Assembly (NCBI GenBank): GCA_030770545.1
Contig: CM061090.1
Span: 8,697,501-8,761,500 of the forward strand
DNA from: Macropodus opercularis
Taxonomy: Eukaryota > Chordata > Actinopteri > Anabantiformes > Osphronemidae
DNA length: 64,000 nt
Direction of reading: 5' to 3'
Positions 24,518 to 38,200 of this stretch are shown here, piece after piece (position 1 is the stretch's first letter; each line of letters begins with the position of its first letter). The notes below the pieces were generated by a model. That model ran no database searches, was not told where the DNA came from, and saw only the letters and a program-made list of their open reading frames with translations. The position numbers were made by a program, and so were the translations under genes.

Positions 24518-27500
24518 GACGCGAGCTGATTCCCTACTGTGACATTCACAGGACGATTTTTTCAAGGTTGTGATTCTTGGTGGCTTGTTAACTTTGCTCC
24601 TGTTCGGCATCTCTTGTTCTGCTACACGTTCCAACACCTGAGTTTAAATGCAGGACACTTGAAGGTCAACGACATGGTGTGATTTAGGTGGGTTTAATTT
24701 CTCTTTCCAGCCCTGTTCTCACTTCCTCGGTTATTAAACTCACAGAGAACGTTGTGAAGTCGAAGTTGGCTGAACACTATGCAGCTGTAGTCTACAGGGC
24801 TTTAGCGTAGTACGCGTGTCTAGCATGCGGCGTGTTTTACCTGCAGAGGCATTTTAGGAGAAATAATTGCAGTTTACACCATCTCATTGGGATTCACTCC
24901 TGCTTCCTGCGCTCGTCTCCGTCCTCTCCAGCTCTCTGTTGCGTGAAAATCCCATCTGATAGAAGGCAAGTAGAAGCCAATTATAATGCTCGCAGAAGAG
25001 TTTCAGCGTTTAGACACACAGGGTACGCTTAAGCTGTAGAGTTTTCATTTTTTCTACCACTTGTTCTATTTAATTTCATGCTAAAGTGAAGCCTTTTTAT
25101 TATTTTAATCAAACCTGACCAATCCCAGAGGCAATATGAATTTAAAGTTTTACTTCTTCAGTGAGTTGGAAGACTTGTACCTGTATGCTGACTGTGGAGT
25201 GACATAGACTGGGATAGGTGGGAAAGGCTCCAGCAACATACTAAGCGGTGGAAGATGAGTGAGAGAGTCTCCAGGTCAAGGTGAAGTAAAGGAGCGGCAG
25301 AACTGAGATGATGAGAAATAAGATGTAGAAAGATAGATAGATAGATAGATGGATAGGACTTTATTTAGATAGGATAGAGCAAGAGAGAGAAGAGTGAAGC
25401 TAAAGGGTAACCGGAAAAGAAAGGTTAAAGCAGATCTGAGACGCAAACCATCAGCCATGAAAGTCAAACACGGGGCCATTGAACCCTTCTCAGCATGGAC
25501 AAAAGCAATGATAGGAGGCGTTGGCTGGCACAGCTTTAGGACAAGGTCAGAGGTCACACAGGTTCAGATTATTCACGCTGAGGCGTTGACAGCATCCATT
25601 TAACCACGATCCTCAGAGAGTTGGTGGCTGTTTACTTAGATTGATTGGAGGTCTGGAATAAACAAAAGTCAACAATCGATCTGTCTGTGTGTCCGTCGGC
25701 GTCTTTGTGTGGCTCCGTGTGTGTTACAGGTGAGTGAGTTTGGCTATTAATGAGGAGACAGGAATGTGAAGGCACGCTTCATTTGCCTCCCCCGCCTCAG
25801 TTCTATATACCTTTATGTGTTTATTTCTTGCATGTGTAACGCATCACATAATTATGGCTTCAATCAACGATCGCTTCATGGCTGCAGCAGAGACTCAAGA
25901 GATTAGTTTTCACTTCAACCAAATATGATACTTTTGTATGAGTGTGTTGGTGATTTTTGTATATATATATCTGTGTCAGCATTAAGTCAAAGGGAAGAGT
26001 GTGGGAGGGAAAGGAAGGAAACTCACACAAACACACACACACGCACACACACACACACTCCTCTCGTGAGTAGAATACTACACTTCCTTTGGTCTCTTTC
26101 CTGCCTAGACACTGAAAAACAAAAACCTCACCATGTTTCTTTTGTTTTCATTCATTGATTTCCATATTGATTTCCACATGGTCCTGTTTGCAGCATCTAC
26201 TATCAAATATCAAGCTACACGATTTTGTTGTTGCCCAGTGTTTGCGTCAGAACAGTTCGGACAGCTCATTTCTCAGGGAAACTCCCTGCATCAGCTGGCT
26301 GGAGCGAGCAGCGCCAGCTTGTTCTCCTGGTGACAGCTCGAAGCGGGAAGAAGTCACCGTGTGCAGAGGAAATGACTTTTAGATGCCAGCTTTGCGATAT
26401 TCTCATAGCCGCAATAGTCCTGTTAGGGTAACTTGAAAATCCTTACAAATACTATGATAAGTTGAAATGCACTTATGCTGCAGCTGTGCAGCAGATGCAC
26501 GAACCCTGAGAAGACCGCGATTGGTCAGCGCGGGCTGCTTGTGTGGGCTGCTTTCCTCCATAAATTTCTGTGATTGTTGACAGTGAATACACCGTTAAGG
26601 AAGCCGGAGAAAGGCTCAGTAATCTGCAAATGTCAGTAACAAGCAGCGAATGGCCAACGTGATTGCATGGCAGCGGTCTGAAAATAGATGTTATGTGCTT
26701 GTACCTCTAGCCTGGTACGTGTAGCACAACGCTGTTCTACATCATGAGGTGGAGAATGTAAACACAGTTAGTATGGGAAATATAATTAAAGCAGGATACA
26801 GCCTGGTTCAGTAAGACGTCCATCTGGTGGTGGTGCTATGAGCAGGTGATGACTGTGAGGTACAGAGTTTGGAGGTAACTGGTTCCTGGGAGCTAACATT
26901 TGCCATATGTAGGGAAATACAGTACTGCAGCAGTTTCTTCTTCATATCACAGCAGATGTCATATTCAGGTGTTATTAGGGCCAATGTGTGAGTCACCCAG
27001 ATAAGTGCACACAGTGTGATGTCCTAGAATATCCCAGAGGTGAACCAGCAGGTTGAACTGGTTTATGCCGTTCAAAACATTCCATAGTGTACGTGTACAC
27101 AGTATGTACTGTAGTTACTGTACAATAGGAGGAAGCAGGGAGTGTCCATAAACACACACACACACACACATACACACACACACACCACAGGTGGTTTGGT
27201 GCATCTTGCAGAGCAGCTTACATTTCCTGCCATGATCAATTGAACACACCTGGTCCTACAGTTGGCGCATAGACTCCTGTCTGGAGCACAGATACCTGCA
27301 CAGATGCTCTCACTCTGCCAAGAGACGCTGAGTAATGAGTTCTCTAAATAAAATGCTTAAACCGATAAGGATCACGTGTTTGTGTGTGTTTGTGCTCTCA
27401 GATATTTATTTCCTCTCTGTGTATTGGGCTCGTTCTCTCCTTGGCAGCAGAGTAAATCCAAGCCACCTCTCTGCACTCCTTCCCTGTCTCTCGCTCTTTT

Positions 27501-29226
27501 TGTGTGTGTGCCTTTTGGCAGCCTTGGTTGGCGCACAAACACGAGGCCCATTTCTTCCCTTCAAACACACATGCACACACACACGCACACTAGCACAAAG
27601 ACAGCTTGTCGGTCAGGGTTAGCCTGCTGTTCCTACTTTGTTTTTATTGATTGTTAGTGTATTTCGCTAGAGAGAGATTTTCTATGGTAATATTTGATAG
27701 TGTGTGTATGTGTGTGTGTGTGTGTGTGTGTGCGCGTCGACCAGTTTACTGTATTATGGTGCGTTGTTGTTGTCTCCAGAACTTGTTGAGCTCTCCTGTT
27801 TTGTGTCATCCTCTTTAGCTTTCGTATCGACTTTTCTCAGCTTTTAATTTAGCGTGAGTGTTGTTAAGGGAAGCAGAGCAGCATTGGGAACCTTAATGGC
27901 AGGAAGCAGGCGGAGGCAAACACAAAGGGAAAACTGTCAGCAGCCCTGCTCAATCTCCCTAACACACACACACACACAGACACACACACATACACAGGCA
28001 CTGTATGTGCAGATGTTAAAATGCCCACATATAACTTTAAACACACATGTGCCGCGTTTTAGAAATGTATTACTTGCATATGCTGCATACACAGAACTTG
28101 TCTATATTAATGTGTGCAGGTCTGAATGAGTGTGTGTGTATCTGTGGACAAACCTCTCATCAAAATCCCCCCTTCAGTCTCTCTCTCTGCTGTGCCCTCG
28201 CCCGCCCCTCAGTCTGCCTCTCCTGCTCTCTCTTTATTGTGGTTTCTTTTAATTGGAGTCTGAGGTGGTAATTACAGGGAGGGAGGGAGTCTGGGAGAGG
28301 TGGGTAAGGAAGCAGGAGGGGGTGAGGAAGAAGGAGGGAAAACGAGGAGAAGGGGGAGGAGGAAGAAAGAGCAGGATTGCGATGAAAGAGCTGCAGCAGA
28401 GATGAGCGGCGGGAAACACCTTTTGAGGAGGAGCAGTTGTTGAGAACTGAGTGAGAGATGCTTTCTCATATGAGCCTTGTGTACTTCTACTGCTCTAATG
28501 CTGTTTATACTGCTTCCACTACTACATAGTGGAGGGAATTAACACTGGTGTTTGTGGTGTTGATTAGATAGTGTTGCTTAAAGAAGTTGTGTTGTTCCAA
28601 AGGTGTCTTTTTTTAATTCTCTACATATTTTACATATATAAGTTCATGCTTAAACTGTAATGTTTGTGTTCCTCTCCTGCTTTTTTCTTTGTCTTACTTT
28701 ATCTTTCCCAAAACAAACACTGACTTGAGTGTTTTCTGAAATCCTCTCATCTCTTTATTCATGCATCTCATTGTTGCACTTACAGTAGAGAAAACCTTCA
28801 TTCTCCCAGAGTGTGTGCATGTTTTTTTGCGTGTCTGTGTGTGTATGAGTAGAAATGTAGAAGGCCTCAGCATTTTGCCTCCCTGGAGGGAGTAACCTGT
28901 GTTAAATGAGATACAGTAGCTGCCCCTCCCCTCCCAATGTCTGGGACACACTCACTCCGACACACACCCACACACACACACAGTGTAGTTGAAAGCCAGC
29001 CGTGCTGTAAGGATACATTAACGCTGATCCACATTATCATAATTGAGGTGTCTGCTGTGCCTGTATGTGTACTTTGTGCATGTATGTGTGTGTGTTGTGC
29101 GACACAGAGGGAGAATATGTGTGTCCAGGGGGAATACAGAAAGACAGAAAGAGGGTCTTTAGAGCCAGACAGACACCATACTTTCATCTTCTAGCTTAGT
29201 ATTATAATGGAAAACAGGATGCGTCA

Positions 29227-29257
<31 letters not shown>

Positions 29258-32200
29258 CATGCTGAAGGAGCCTGCTAAAAGCATTATCACACTGATCTAG
29301 AAAGCATGTCGACATTACAGGCACCTCATAGACGAAGATGGTGGCATCGCAGAAAGAAAACATCAACTGAGCTTGTGTCTTGTGTGGAGCAGATTACAGC
29401 TCTGACAGTCACACTCATTTAGAAATGAAAGAAAACACAGTACGTGTTTAGGATGTTGAATTTAAATACTTTTATCCACAGAAAAAGCTCAAAGCTTTCC
29501 AGCGTTTTGCGATGTGTGAAATCAGACACAATATTAAACAGCACAGCGACAAACCTGCAGGACATCGACTCAATTACGACTGAAACGTATAATTAAAAGA
29601 CCCAAATGTGAGCTCATGCCACAGAGTGAGCACTTAGAAGACGTCACAGAGGCCGGAGTCTTGGGCCATCTCATCAGCTTAAGTGCTTTTATGTAACCTC
29701 CCTCTTGTCCACATGGGACAGAATAGAAATGAGAGCTCAGCACTTCAATTAGATTAATATCATGCAGTCTAATATGTTGTAAGCTGAGTAAACATGTTCT
29801 CATATGAGGGTGTAGTACACGTACGCACGGATGGGGCACTAAGGCACTGAGCTTCAGAAAACGTGTCAGACCATGTAATAAAATGTTTTATTGAAATTAA
29901 TCACAGTTCAGCTGATGAGGGAGGAGTTTGAACTTGCTGTAGTAATTGAGTTGTAACTACAGCAGCTGAAATCCAGCGTGACTGAATTGTCTCTTAATCT
30001 GCATGTCCGTTCATTTATAGCTTACACAAGTGCCGACATCAATTTAAGTTTAGTAAATGAGTGTCCTCAGCTTCTGAACTAATTGAATGGATACCAATCT
30101 GTTAATGTGTGTGTGTGTCTGTGCGTTATTAGAGATTGTGCACTAACAGGGAATTAAATGAAAGGACTTAGTGCTTTTAAGAAGTGGTTTGGACTTATCC
30201 CACCCAAACATATGGATGAGGTCAAACTGTGTGTGTGGGTGGGGGCGAGATTTACGGTGTGACTGTCGCTAACAAGCTCATAGATTGGATCCTAATGTAA
30301 ATTACTTTGATAATGAGTTTTTGCAAGGCTTGTGCGTCTGTGTGTGTGTGTGTGTGTTTCTGTATTCACTCTGACTGATAGTGTGATAGTGTGCACTTGC
30401 CAGGTGGCCACATACAAAACATCCACATGGTGCTAATGTACTGCACATGTGCACATGTCACACAAGCACCTGCACATCTACATCTAGCTAAGCAGCAGCC
30501 AGATGTGCTGAGGGGATGTGTGTGTAGGCATATGAGCACGGGAAGTGTGTGTGTGTGCACAGTTGCACACTTGGTAGAAAACACAAGAACGCTGAGAGCT
30601 GCTGCTCTGTGATACGATCAGGCCGACGTTGTTGTTTGCTCTAAGTGTTTTCAGTGCTGATGAATGATTAACGGTATTAATGGCTTATTCATGGAGACCG
30701 GGGAGCTGTTACGCACCTACCAGGGCAAACAATCCTCTCAACTCCAAGTAACGAGCTACGCAGCGAGCTGTACTGTGCTGCGCTGCGTAATTGGATTTCC
30801 AAAGCTCCAAAACGCACAGTTTCCAGCGCTGTCTCACACGTGCTACCTTTCAACAGGTAGGTACAGTATGTACACACGCAGGCAAACGCTCAGCGGAGCT
30901 CAATCCACGTGAAGCCATATAATGACACTGAATGCAGGGACACGGGGACAAAGCTATAAGAGTAGTTGAGTGAAATAGTGTTGTTCAGCCCCTAGAACCG
31001 TGTGTGAACGCACATCATTGTATATTCCCGTGTGTCCGTCATGCGGCCTACGAGGATGTTTGCACTATCAAGTACAGTGCGGCTGACTCCAACTGTGCCC
31101 ATGAGTCACATTCTGCACAAACACTCACAGAATACACACACACTCGCAGCGGTGCAGGTGAGTCCTGTGTGTCGCTTAAAGGCACAGTTCCATTAATGAT
31201 CTCCGTAAATGTCCCACGAACACACGCGTCTTTTCTTTTCCTGGTCTTGTTTACAGGTTCTGTTTCCTTTCTGTAGACTAAATGTCAGGCACCATACTGT
31301 GCTGTCCTTGCTTGGCTCAGGCAGCCTGACTGCTTTGCATTATGGTTGCACAGTGAGTTTGCATGTCCTTGTGGCTGTCGTTCAGACAGCGCTGGCCTCA
31401 GACGTGCGAGGAACAACCCGGAGCCGAAGCTGAACAGAACAGCTCAGCAGCTCTGATATTAGCTGTTCCTTCCTCTTTGCGCTTCACTGTTAACTGTGAT
31501 GACGGAACCAAAACGTGAAACTTCCACGTAGACGCTGCTCTTTCAACCAGCTTATTAGCGTTTTTCAACGCAGCTTGAATCACAGTGAACCTGTCCTGCC
31601 AACAGCAGAGCTGAGAGGAGGGTGTAGCCTGACACGCGCTTGTGAAAGGGGGGACAGAGCCAATGCACTAGTCAATTATTCACTCCTAACCGTCTTTTCG
31701 CCGCCTTCGGACCAGCTCCAATGGTGAACTCAAGTGTGTGTTTGTGCCTCTTCACACATGCAGTGTGCACATGCTTCAGAGTCCTAGTGAAGGAGAAATG
31801 AATGAATTTAATAGAGGCCTTTATAAGATGTTTGTGCTTTAGCTGAGACGTGAGTTTTGAACTGCGTGTTTACGTCCTTGTCTCAAGGTTTTCATCTTTG
31901 CTCGTTTTCTTATCTACATGAATATGACACCAGTTCTTCATCCTTCTAGCCACGGTCGAGCTGTACGTTTTGTGGCTTTGTTATATATTAATACACACAG
32001 ACAGGGGGCTCCTGCTTCTTATGGTGCCTGCAATCGCACAGGTTTTGCGCCATCGTCTGTGGGAGGTGGATTTGTTTATCTGCAGAGTCAAAACTAATCA
32101 GACCGACCGGATGATTGTTTGGGTGGTGGACAGGGATTTGATGTCGTAGAGCTGCTTCTCTCTTTTGTCTTTTGGTGATTGGGAAAGGGAGGATTACAGT

Positions 32201-35200
32201 GGTTGTTTCCTCTCTCAATTGCTTGGTCCTTTTCTGTTAACCACACAACATTGTCTTACAGGCTATTTTATCAGACCTCATGACATGTGATTGTTTTTCA
32301 TCCATTCAGTTCCATTGGTGGGAGTTTTGTAAAACGAGTAAACTGCAAAATACATTTTTAAGTCTCACTTTACTGGGGTAAGGTAGTGGTGTACTGTAGT
32401 TTTGGAAATTATATTCGTCTTTGGATGGAAAGCTCACAGAGCGGATGAAGATCGCCTGGAGAAAATGATGGGAAGAGAAGAGATGGATGAGAAACAAGGG
32501 CAGGAAGTCAAGACGAGCTGTCACGTCCTGTAGACCGATGGCAGCCAGAGAGGACGGCGGATGAAAAGGGGAGTTTTTTCCTCCTCTAGCTGTCTCTCCC
32601 TCCCTCTCCGTCTCTCGCTGTGTGACCCGCTCTGTCTCTCCCTTTGGGTTTAATCAACCAGACAGTTGGTTCGACCCGATCCAGGGGGGGGATTTATCAT
32701 CAGCGGGCATTAATCTGTGTGACAGGGGCTTATTAGATGAGCGACCACCCCTGCTGGCTCGCACAGTGGATGTAGCCGACCCTGATGGGGAGAGAGAGAG
32801 CTGGCTGAGAGGAAAGTCACACTGAGACAGACAGAAACTTTCAGAATCTACCTTCACAATGTATTTGTATTTGCTCTGACATGAAGGTAAATTAAAGGCG
32901 CAGGAGCGATGTGTGCTGTCATTGTTTGGAAGGCTAACATCAATTAGATGTGCAGCGTCAATATCATTACACCACTCTGTGAGTGCGTCAGGGACATGGA
33001 GAGGTGTGCAGGTCTGTGTTGTGAAGCCTCTACACGTCTCGTATGTGTGCTTCTGACGCACAGTGTCCTCACACATGACTGATTTTTAGTGCTGATTACG
33101 CAACGACACAGCGGCTCTCCAGAGTTTTGGTTCCAGCACCGTCTCTCCAGGGCAGAGGATGTAATGAGTCTCATCCTTTCAATACTTTATAAAGTCCTGC
33201 AGCGTCTTGTTTTGTTATTCTCACCCAGCTGTACGTCACTCATCAGGAGGTGGGGGTGGTAGCTTCGCTGGAGGAGGGACATAAATGACCTGTGTTGTTT
33301 TGCATTGTGCTGACTCATCCTTCTTTGTGCTAATGAAGCCGTACACGCATCGGACCAATCACTGGAGGGAGTCTGTGGCACCATGGTGACAACGGGAAGG
33401 AGCCGGGTTAACGAGCAGTGCGTCATTCTGGTCACTGCAGCAACGTTCTGGATCAGCCTCATACAAAATGTAGCTTGTGGATATTCTAATACCAAATAAT
33501 TGAAATTAAACAAGTGGTCGCGTGTGCAGCTCAGCCTAAAGGTGTCAGCACAGCGATGACTTCAAAATGAGTTCAAGTCCTGCTGCCAAATCTCAGCTTG
33601 GCAGGAAACACATGGAGGATGTTGCCACTTGACAAGTTGCATTCCAGGAAAAGACTCAACCTAATGCAGTGAGCTACTGCACACTACAGCCCACTGCCTC
33701 AACACAATCATAAACCGTTTGCCTACTGATTTCTTTCTCTGACTTCTTCTTGTTAGTTGGCGTAGCATCAAGCTGGCAGGTTTTTCCAGATATTTGAGCA
33801 GCCTCAGCTCGACCTGTTTCCATCATGCTCAGTATGCACACGGACATTTTCCCGGCACAGCTGTAGAGCAGGTTGTGCAGGTATGTGTAATTTGATAGGA
33901 AGGAGTAAGGGGCACTATTACAAAGTTACTCTGAATGAGTACGAGACTAAAAAAGAGCAGCAACTAGTTTTGTCTTTTGTCTTGTGAAGGATTTAGGCTG
34001 ATAAGTGGCGTTAAACTAAAAGGATCTTAATTAGCAATGGAAACAAAGGAGCAGGCATCATTAGGCTTTTTTCTAACTGTAGTGAAACATTCTACCAGGA
34101 AGAGCAGGGAGGCAGGTTGAGCTGACGGGGGCGTGGCCCGGTGACGAGGAGTGAAAGGGGAGCAGGCTGTGGCAGGGACAGCACAGCGCCCTGTGTGGTG
34201 GCTTACGTCACGGTAATGTTTCAGTCTGACAGCGGTGACCTTCTTCCCAGCTTTTGGTTCAGTATTTGTAATACCTTAAATCCTCGCCTGTTCACCTGTT
34301 TTAGCTCTCACTTCCCGTCATGACTGAAGGCTTAATTGCTGAAAACGTTAGCCTCTTCGGCCCCCTTTTCAAAACAGGAACATCAGATTGAGTCCATAAA
34401 ACACGGACACGCGTATTTACATACACGCAGTCTTTGCATAAATCCACCCAGGAGCTTTTTTCTGAGCTACTCACAACAGAGCGTGTGCCTATGTGGGCGT
34501 CCATTGTATTGGAGATGGGGGCTAGGAAGGAAAGCCCCGCCTATTTATTTCCCTTTGTCGCCCAGAGTGACGATGACATCACAGGGGAGCCTGAAGCTGC
34601 GGGGCATCGTGGGAAATTAACTTTTAGACCACACAGACGCGCACACACACATGTTTAAGAGTTAGGGCTGGGTTTTAGGGTTAAGAGGAGAATCACGTTT
34701 CGGTTAGGAGACGGGGGAAGGTTTGCGTTGACTAACGGTTAGGATTAGGGTAAGGAGCTAAGATGTGTGGGCTCGTAAAAGAAAGGCAAACATGTGCAGA
34801 CTCAGCAGTGTGACCCATATGAGGCAGTAAAGGAGCTGTGTGAAATCAGGTTAGAGGAATGGACTCATGGGACGGGGACTCATCACCGCACGCTGGAATA
34901 TTCTACCTATGTCAGCGGTTTGCCTGCGTGTGTGTGAGAGAGACGAGCAGTGATAGGATAGTTAATGGATGGAGGCAGTCATGATTAATGACCACACAGT
35001 GTTCAAGTCTTAACTCTTGTTTGTGTGCGTGTGCGTGTTGATGCTCACCTCAATCAGTGTGTGTCAGGATTCAATTAACGTGAATCGAAGCCTATGAATA
35101 TAAACTCTGCAGATGTGCACATTCAGCAACATCTGTCTCCTGTAACGTCTGAACTGAACTAACTGCTGAGCAAAACCCTGTCTACTCATTTCAACACATT

Positions 35201-38200
35201 AACCCTGTTAATCGCAGTGTTAATTCTTCAGTGTGCAGCCACAATGACTGAACACTACACACCACACATTACATATATAGAATTTAGAACCTGTAAAGGT
35301 GATACTTTGATATGTTCTACACTGGTAGATGTCATCAGGCTGGTTATATCAGACTTGAAGCCCTTTGGAAAAATTTCACAGGCCTCGAGCTGGACGTGTG
35401 TACATTCCTGAGTGAAATTCCCAAATAGTGGCCATGGTCTTTATTTATCTCTTAGAAACAGGCTTCATTTATCTGCAGGTCTGTGTCATCTTTTGCTCTT
35501 AAACACGAACATGTTGAGTGTAAAACACTCACTCAGATAAACACGAATGCCTTCAGACTATGTAATCGAAGCGTAAACCATGAGGCTGTACAGGTTACAC
35601 TGGCCTCTCTGGTCCTACTCACTATTCCCACTCGCTTCCTCTTTTCCATTTAACAGCTGATATTTTCTAAATGTCACTCTTATATTATTTTGACCCTCCA
35701 GGTGAATGTGGTGCATGTGTGTGTACTGTATGTGGCCTATTACCATTTAACATCAATATCACACAGGACTAAAGCCGACGTGTCCTCAAGGGCGTTGGAG
35801 ACAAGTGTCTGTGGGTTTTTCCACCTCTCACTGTCAGGTTCTTAACAAACATTAATCTACGAATGAAGGCGACGCTCACTGAGCATGTGCAGTGCAGATA
35901 GGCAGTAAATGCAGAAGCCTTGATAGTCCTCATCTACGTATGTGGGAATGGAGTGTATTGATTTCTGGTGACATTATTCACGTGAGCGACAGGGAGCCCA
36001 GGATATAATCTCTGTGTATTGATTCCTGGGATACCTGGGGTTTATAGCTTGTTTGCATCTTGGTCATGTGCAGCAAGAATTTTTTTTTATTGGAGTAGAT
36101 ACATCACTGTCAGCTACAGGCTTATGTGATGAAACTGTATCAGTCGCAAGATATTTGTCACTGGTTTCTTTTTCCAACCCAACACTCCCAAAGTCACAGA
36201 AAGCAAAGAAAACTACTTCTTGCACAGCTTCAGCTCCTGGATCTGCTTTAGGTTTGACAAGACAAGGGAAAGTAGCCAGATCTCAGCTTGACACAGGAAT
36301 GTGTGCGTTGGCATATAAACTGGAGCTCAGTGTCAGAGGAAGGACAGTTTATGAACTTCTGCACAAAAACAGTTCGTGTTACTCGGCCCATCATTTGTGT
36401 CTTGTTATTTATGGGCGTCAGAACCAGGAGGGACAACATTTCCACTGAATCACTCCTGGGTTTGAATTCATTCACAATAAAACAGTGACCTGCTGTGACC
36501 TGCAGCCACTGATTAGTCCTGAAGCCTCATATGTCGCTGGCTGAACTCGGCGTCACCCCTCATCCTCCCTCACTTTAAATGTTTAATGTGAACAATCTGC
36601 TCCGACGTCTGCCTCAGCTGTCGAACCGCTCGCTCCCGCTATGTGTTAAAATGCCTTTAACATAAGAGACTAGAGTTCAGGAAAGCATCGTGCTTCATGT
36701 GTTTCAATGGAGCCTAATGGCTTGTGCTCGTACCATTTACACACATGTAGAAGATTTCTACTGTGTGTGTTCACATTTGTGCGTGTGTGAGCTCCAGTGA
36801 CAGTGAATCAGCACAGCAGCTCCAGTCATGTAGAAATAACACACATCAATTATTTAACACGGACTATCTCTGTGTTTGTGTGTGTTTGGGGTATAAGGTT
36901 CAACGAGGCTCAAAGCATCGTTGTTGTAAACATATAAACCTGTGTTTAGCATGTATCTGTGTGTGTATGTGTTTCTCTCCTGTCTTTTACCTTCTGTAGA
37001 AGACAATGGCTTAACCACAGCGATCATTACTGTCACATGCCACCACACCCACATGCACACACGCAGGCCTGCATCTACAGCTACACACCAGCAGAAATGT
37101 ATGAATTGCGGCAGCGAACTCTCACACACACACACGTCACCATTTTCTGATACACACACGGGACAGTGTGAAATCTGATGCTCAAAGGCTGGTCTTTGTG
37201 CATCTGCATTTCACCACATAATGTCAGACCGTCCACTTCACGTAAAGCTCGCCGACGTTCCCAGACCGTATGATGTAGCTCTGACGCGGGAGGCTTTGAC
37301 CTTAGCAGACAATGAGTACACAAAACGTGGTGTAAGTGATAGACAGATTTGTGCATCCTTCCCTCGAGGCTGTGCACTGATCTATTGTTTGTGGCACACA
37401 GATGTCTTTTGAGAATGTTTTATTCATACGCGAGTGTGCTGTGTCTAAGAGGTGTGGCTCTGAAGTCATCCAGCTCAACAACAAAGCCTCAGGTGGACAT
37501 TGATTTAGGCTCAGAGGTAATAACTGCATAAAAAGATCTCATCCCATGTTTGATTTCTTCTCAGACATGAAAGCATATTTGCATCCTTTTCTCTCTTAAC
37601 TCTCCCAAATCCCTCCTGGCTCATAAGTTCTTTTTTATGTTTTTGCTTTAGCGAAGTCAAAGTTCAGCTCCAGGCTCTGTAAATTTTGGTTGGGTGAAGG
37701 AAAACAGACGTGTCCATTTCTGAAGAGCTTGGATGTCCAGGCAAATTAAAGGCTGCCTTTCACTAATGCATTGGAAAGTTGACATTATGGAAACGTCAAC
37801 AGCACATTTCTCATCCAAGCATCACAGGACGTTTCCTGTTGAGAATTTACTGCCCCCAACTGAATAATCTACCTCATACCTGTCGACAGCTACTTCCATC
37901 AGCAGTGTCATCGTCACAACTCCATCACGCACGATGTGCCATCTGCTCTTTCACTTGGGCGTCTTGAACTATCAAAAGATCCTTTTCTAGGTTTAAAAGA
38001 AAGATTTTATGAAATCACATAAATAGACTTGAGTAGCTATAAATATTACGTCACATATTCATACAGGTATAAGCATCTCTGCCCACCTGTAGCAGTAAAG
38101 AGAATAACGTGCGTGATAATAATCCATCAATGTGAAATGTGCAACGTGCAGCATCAGTCGCCTATAATGACTAGAGACCACACCCACGTCTCACTGTCAG

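Noticed and set aside
32654..33076. 140-residue open frame on the - strand
   Set aside because: No domain recognised and no supporting context.
36053..36448. 131-residue open frame on the + strand
   Set aside because: No family resemblance; length is within chance for 64 kb read in six frames.
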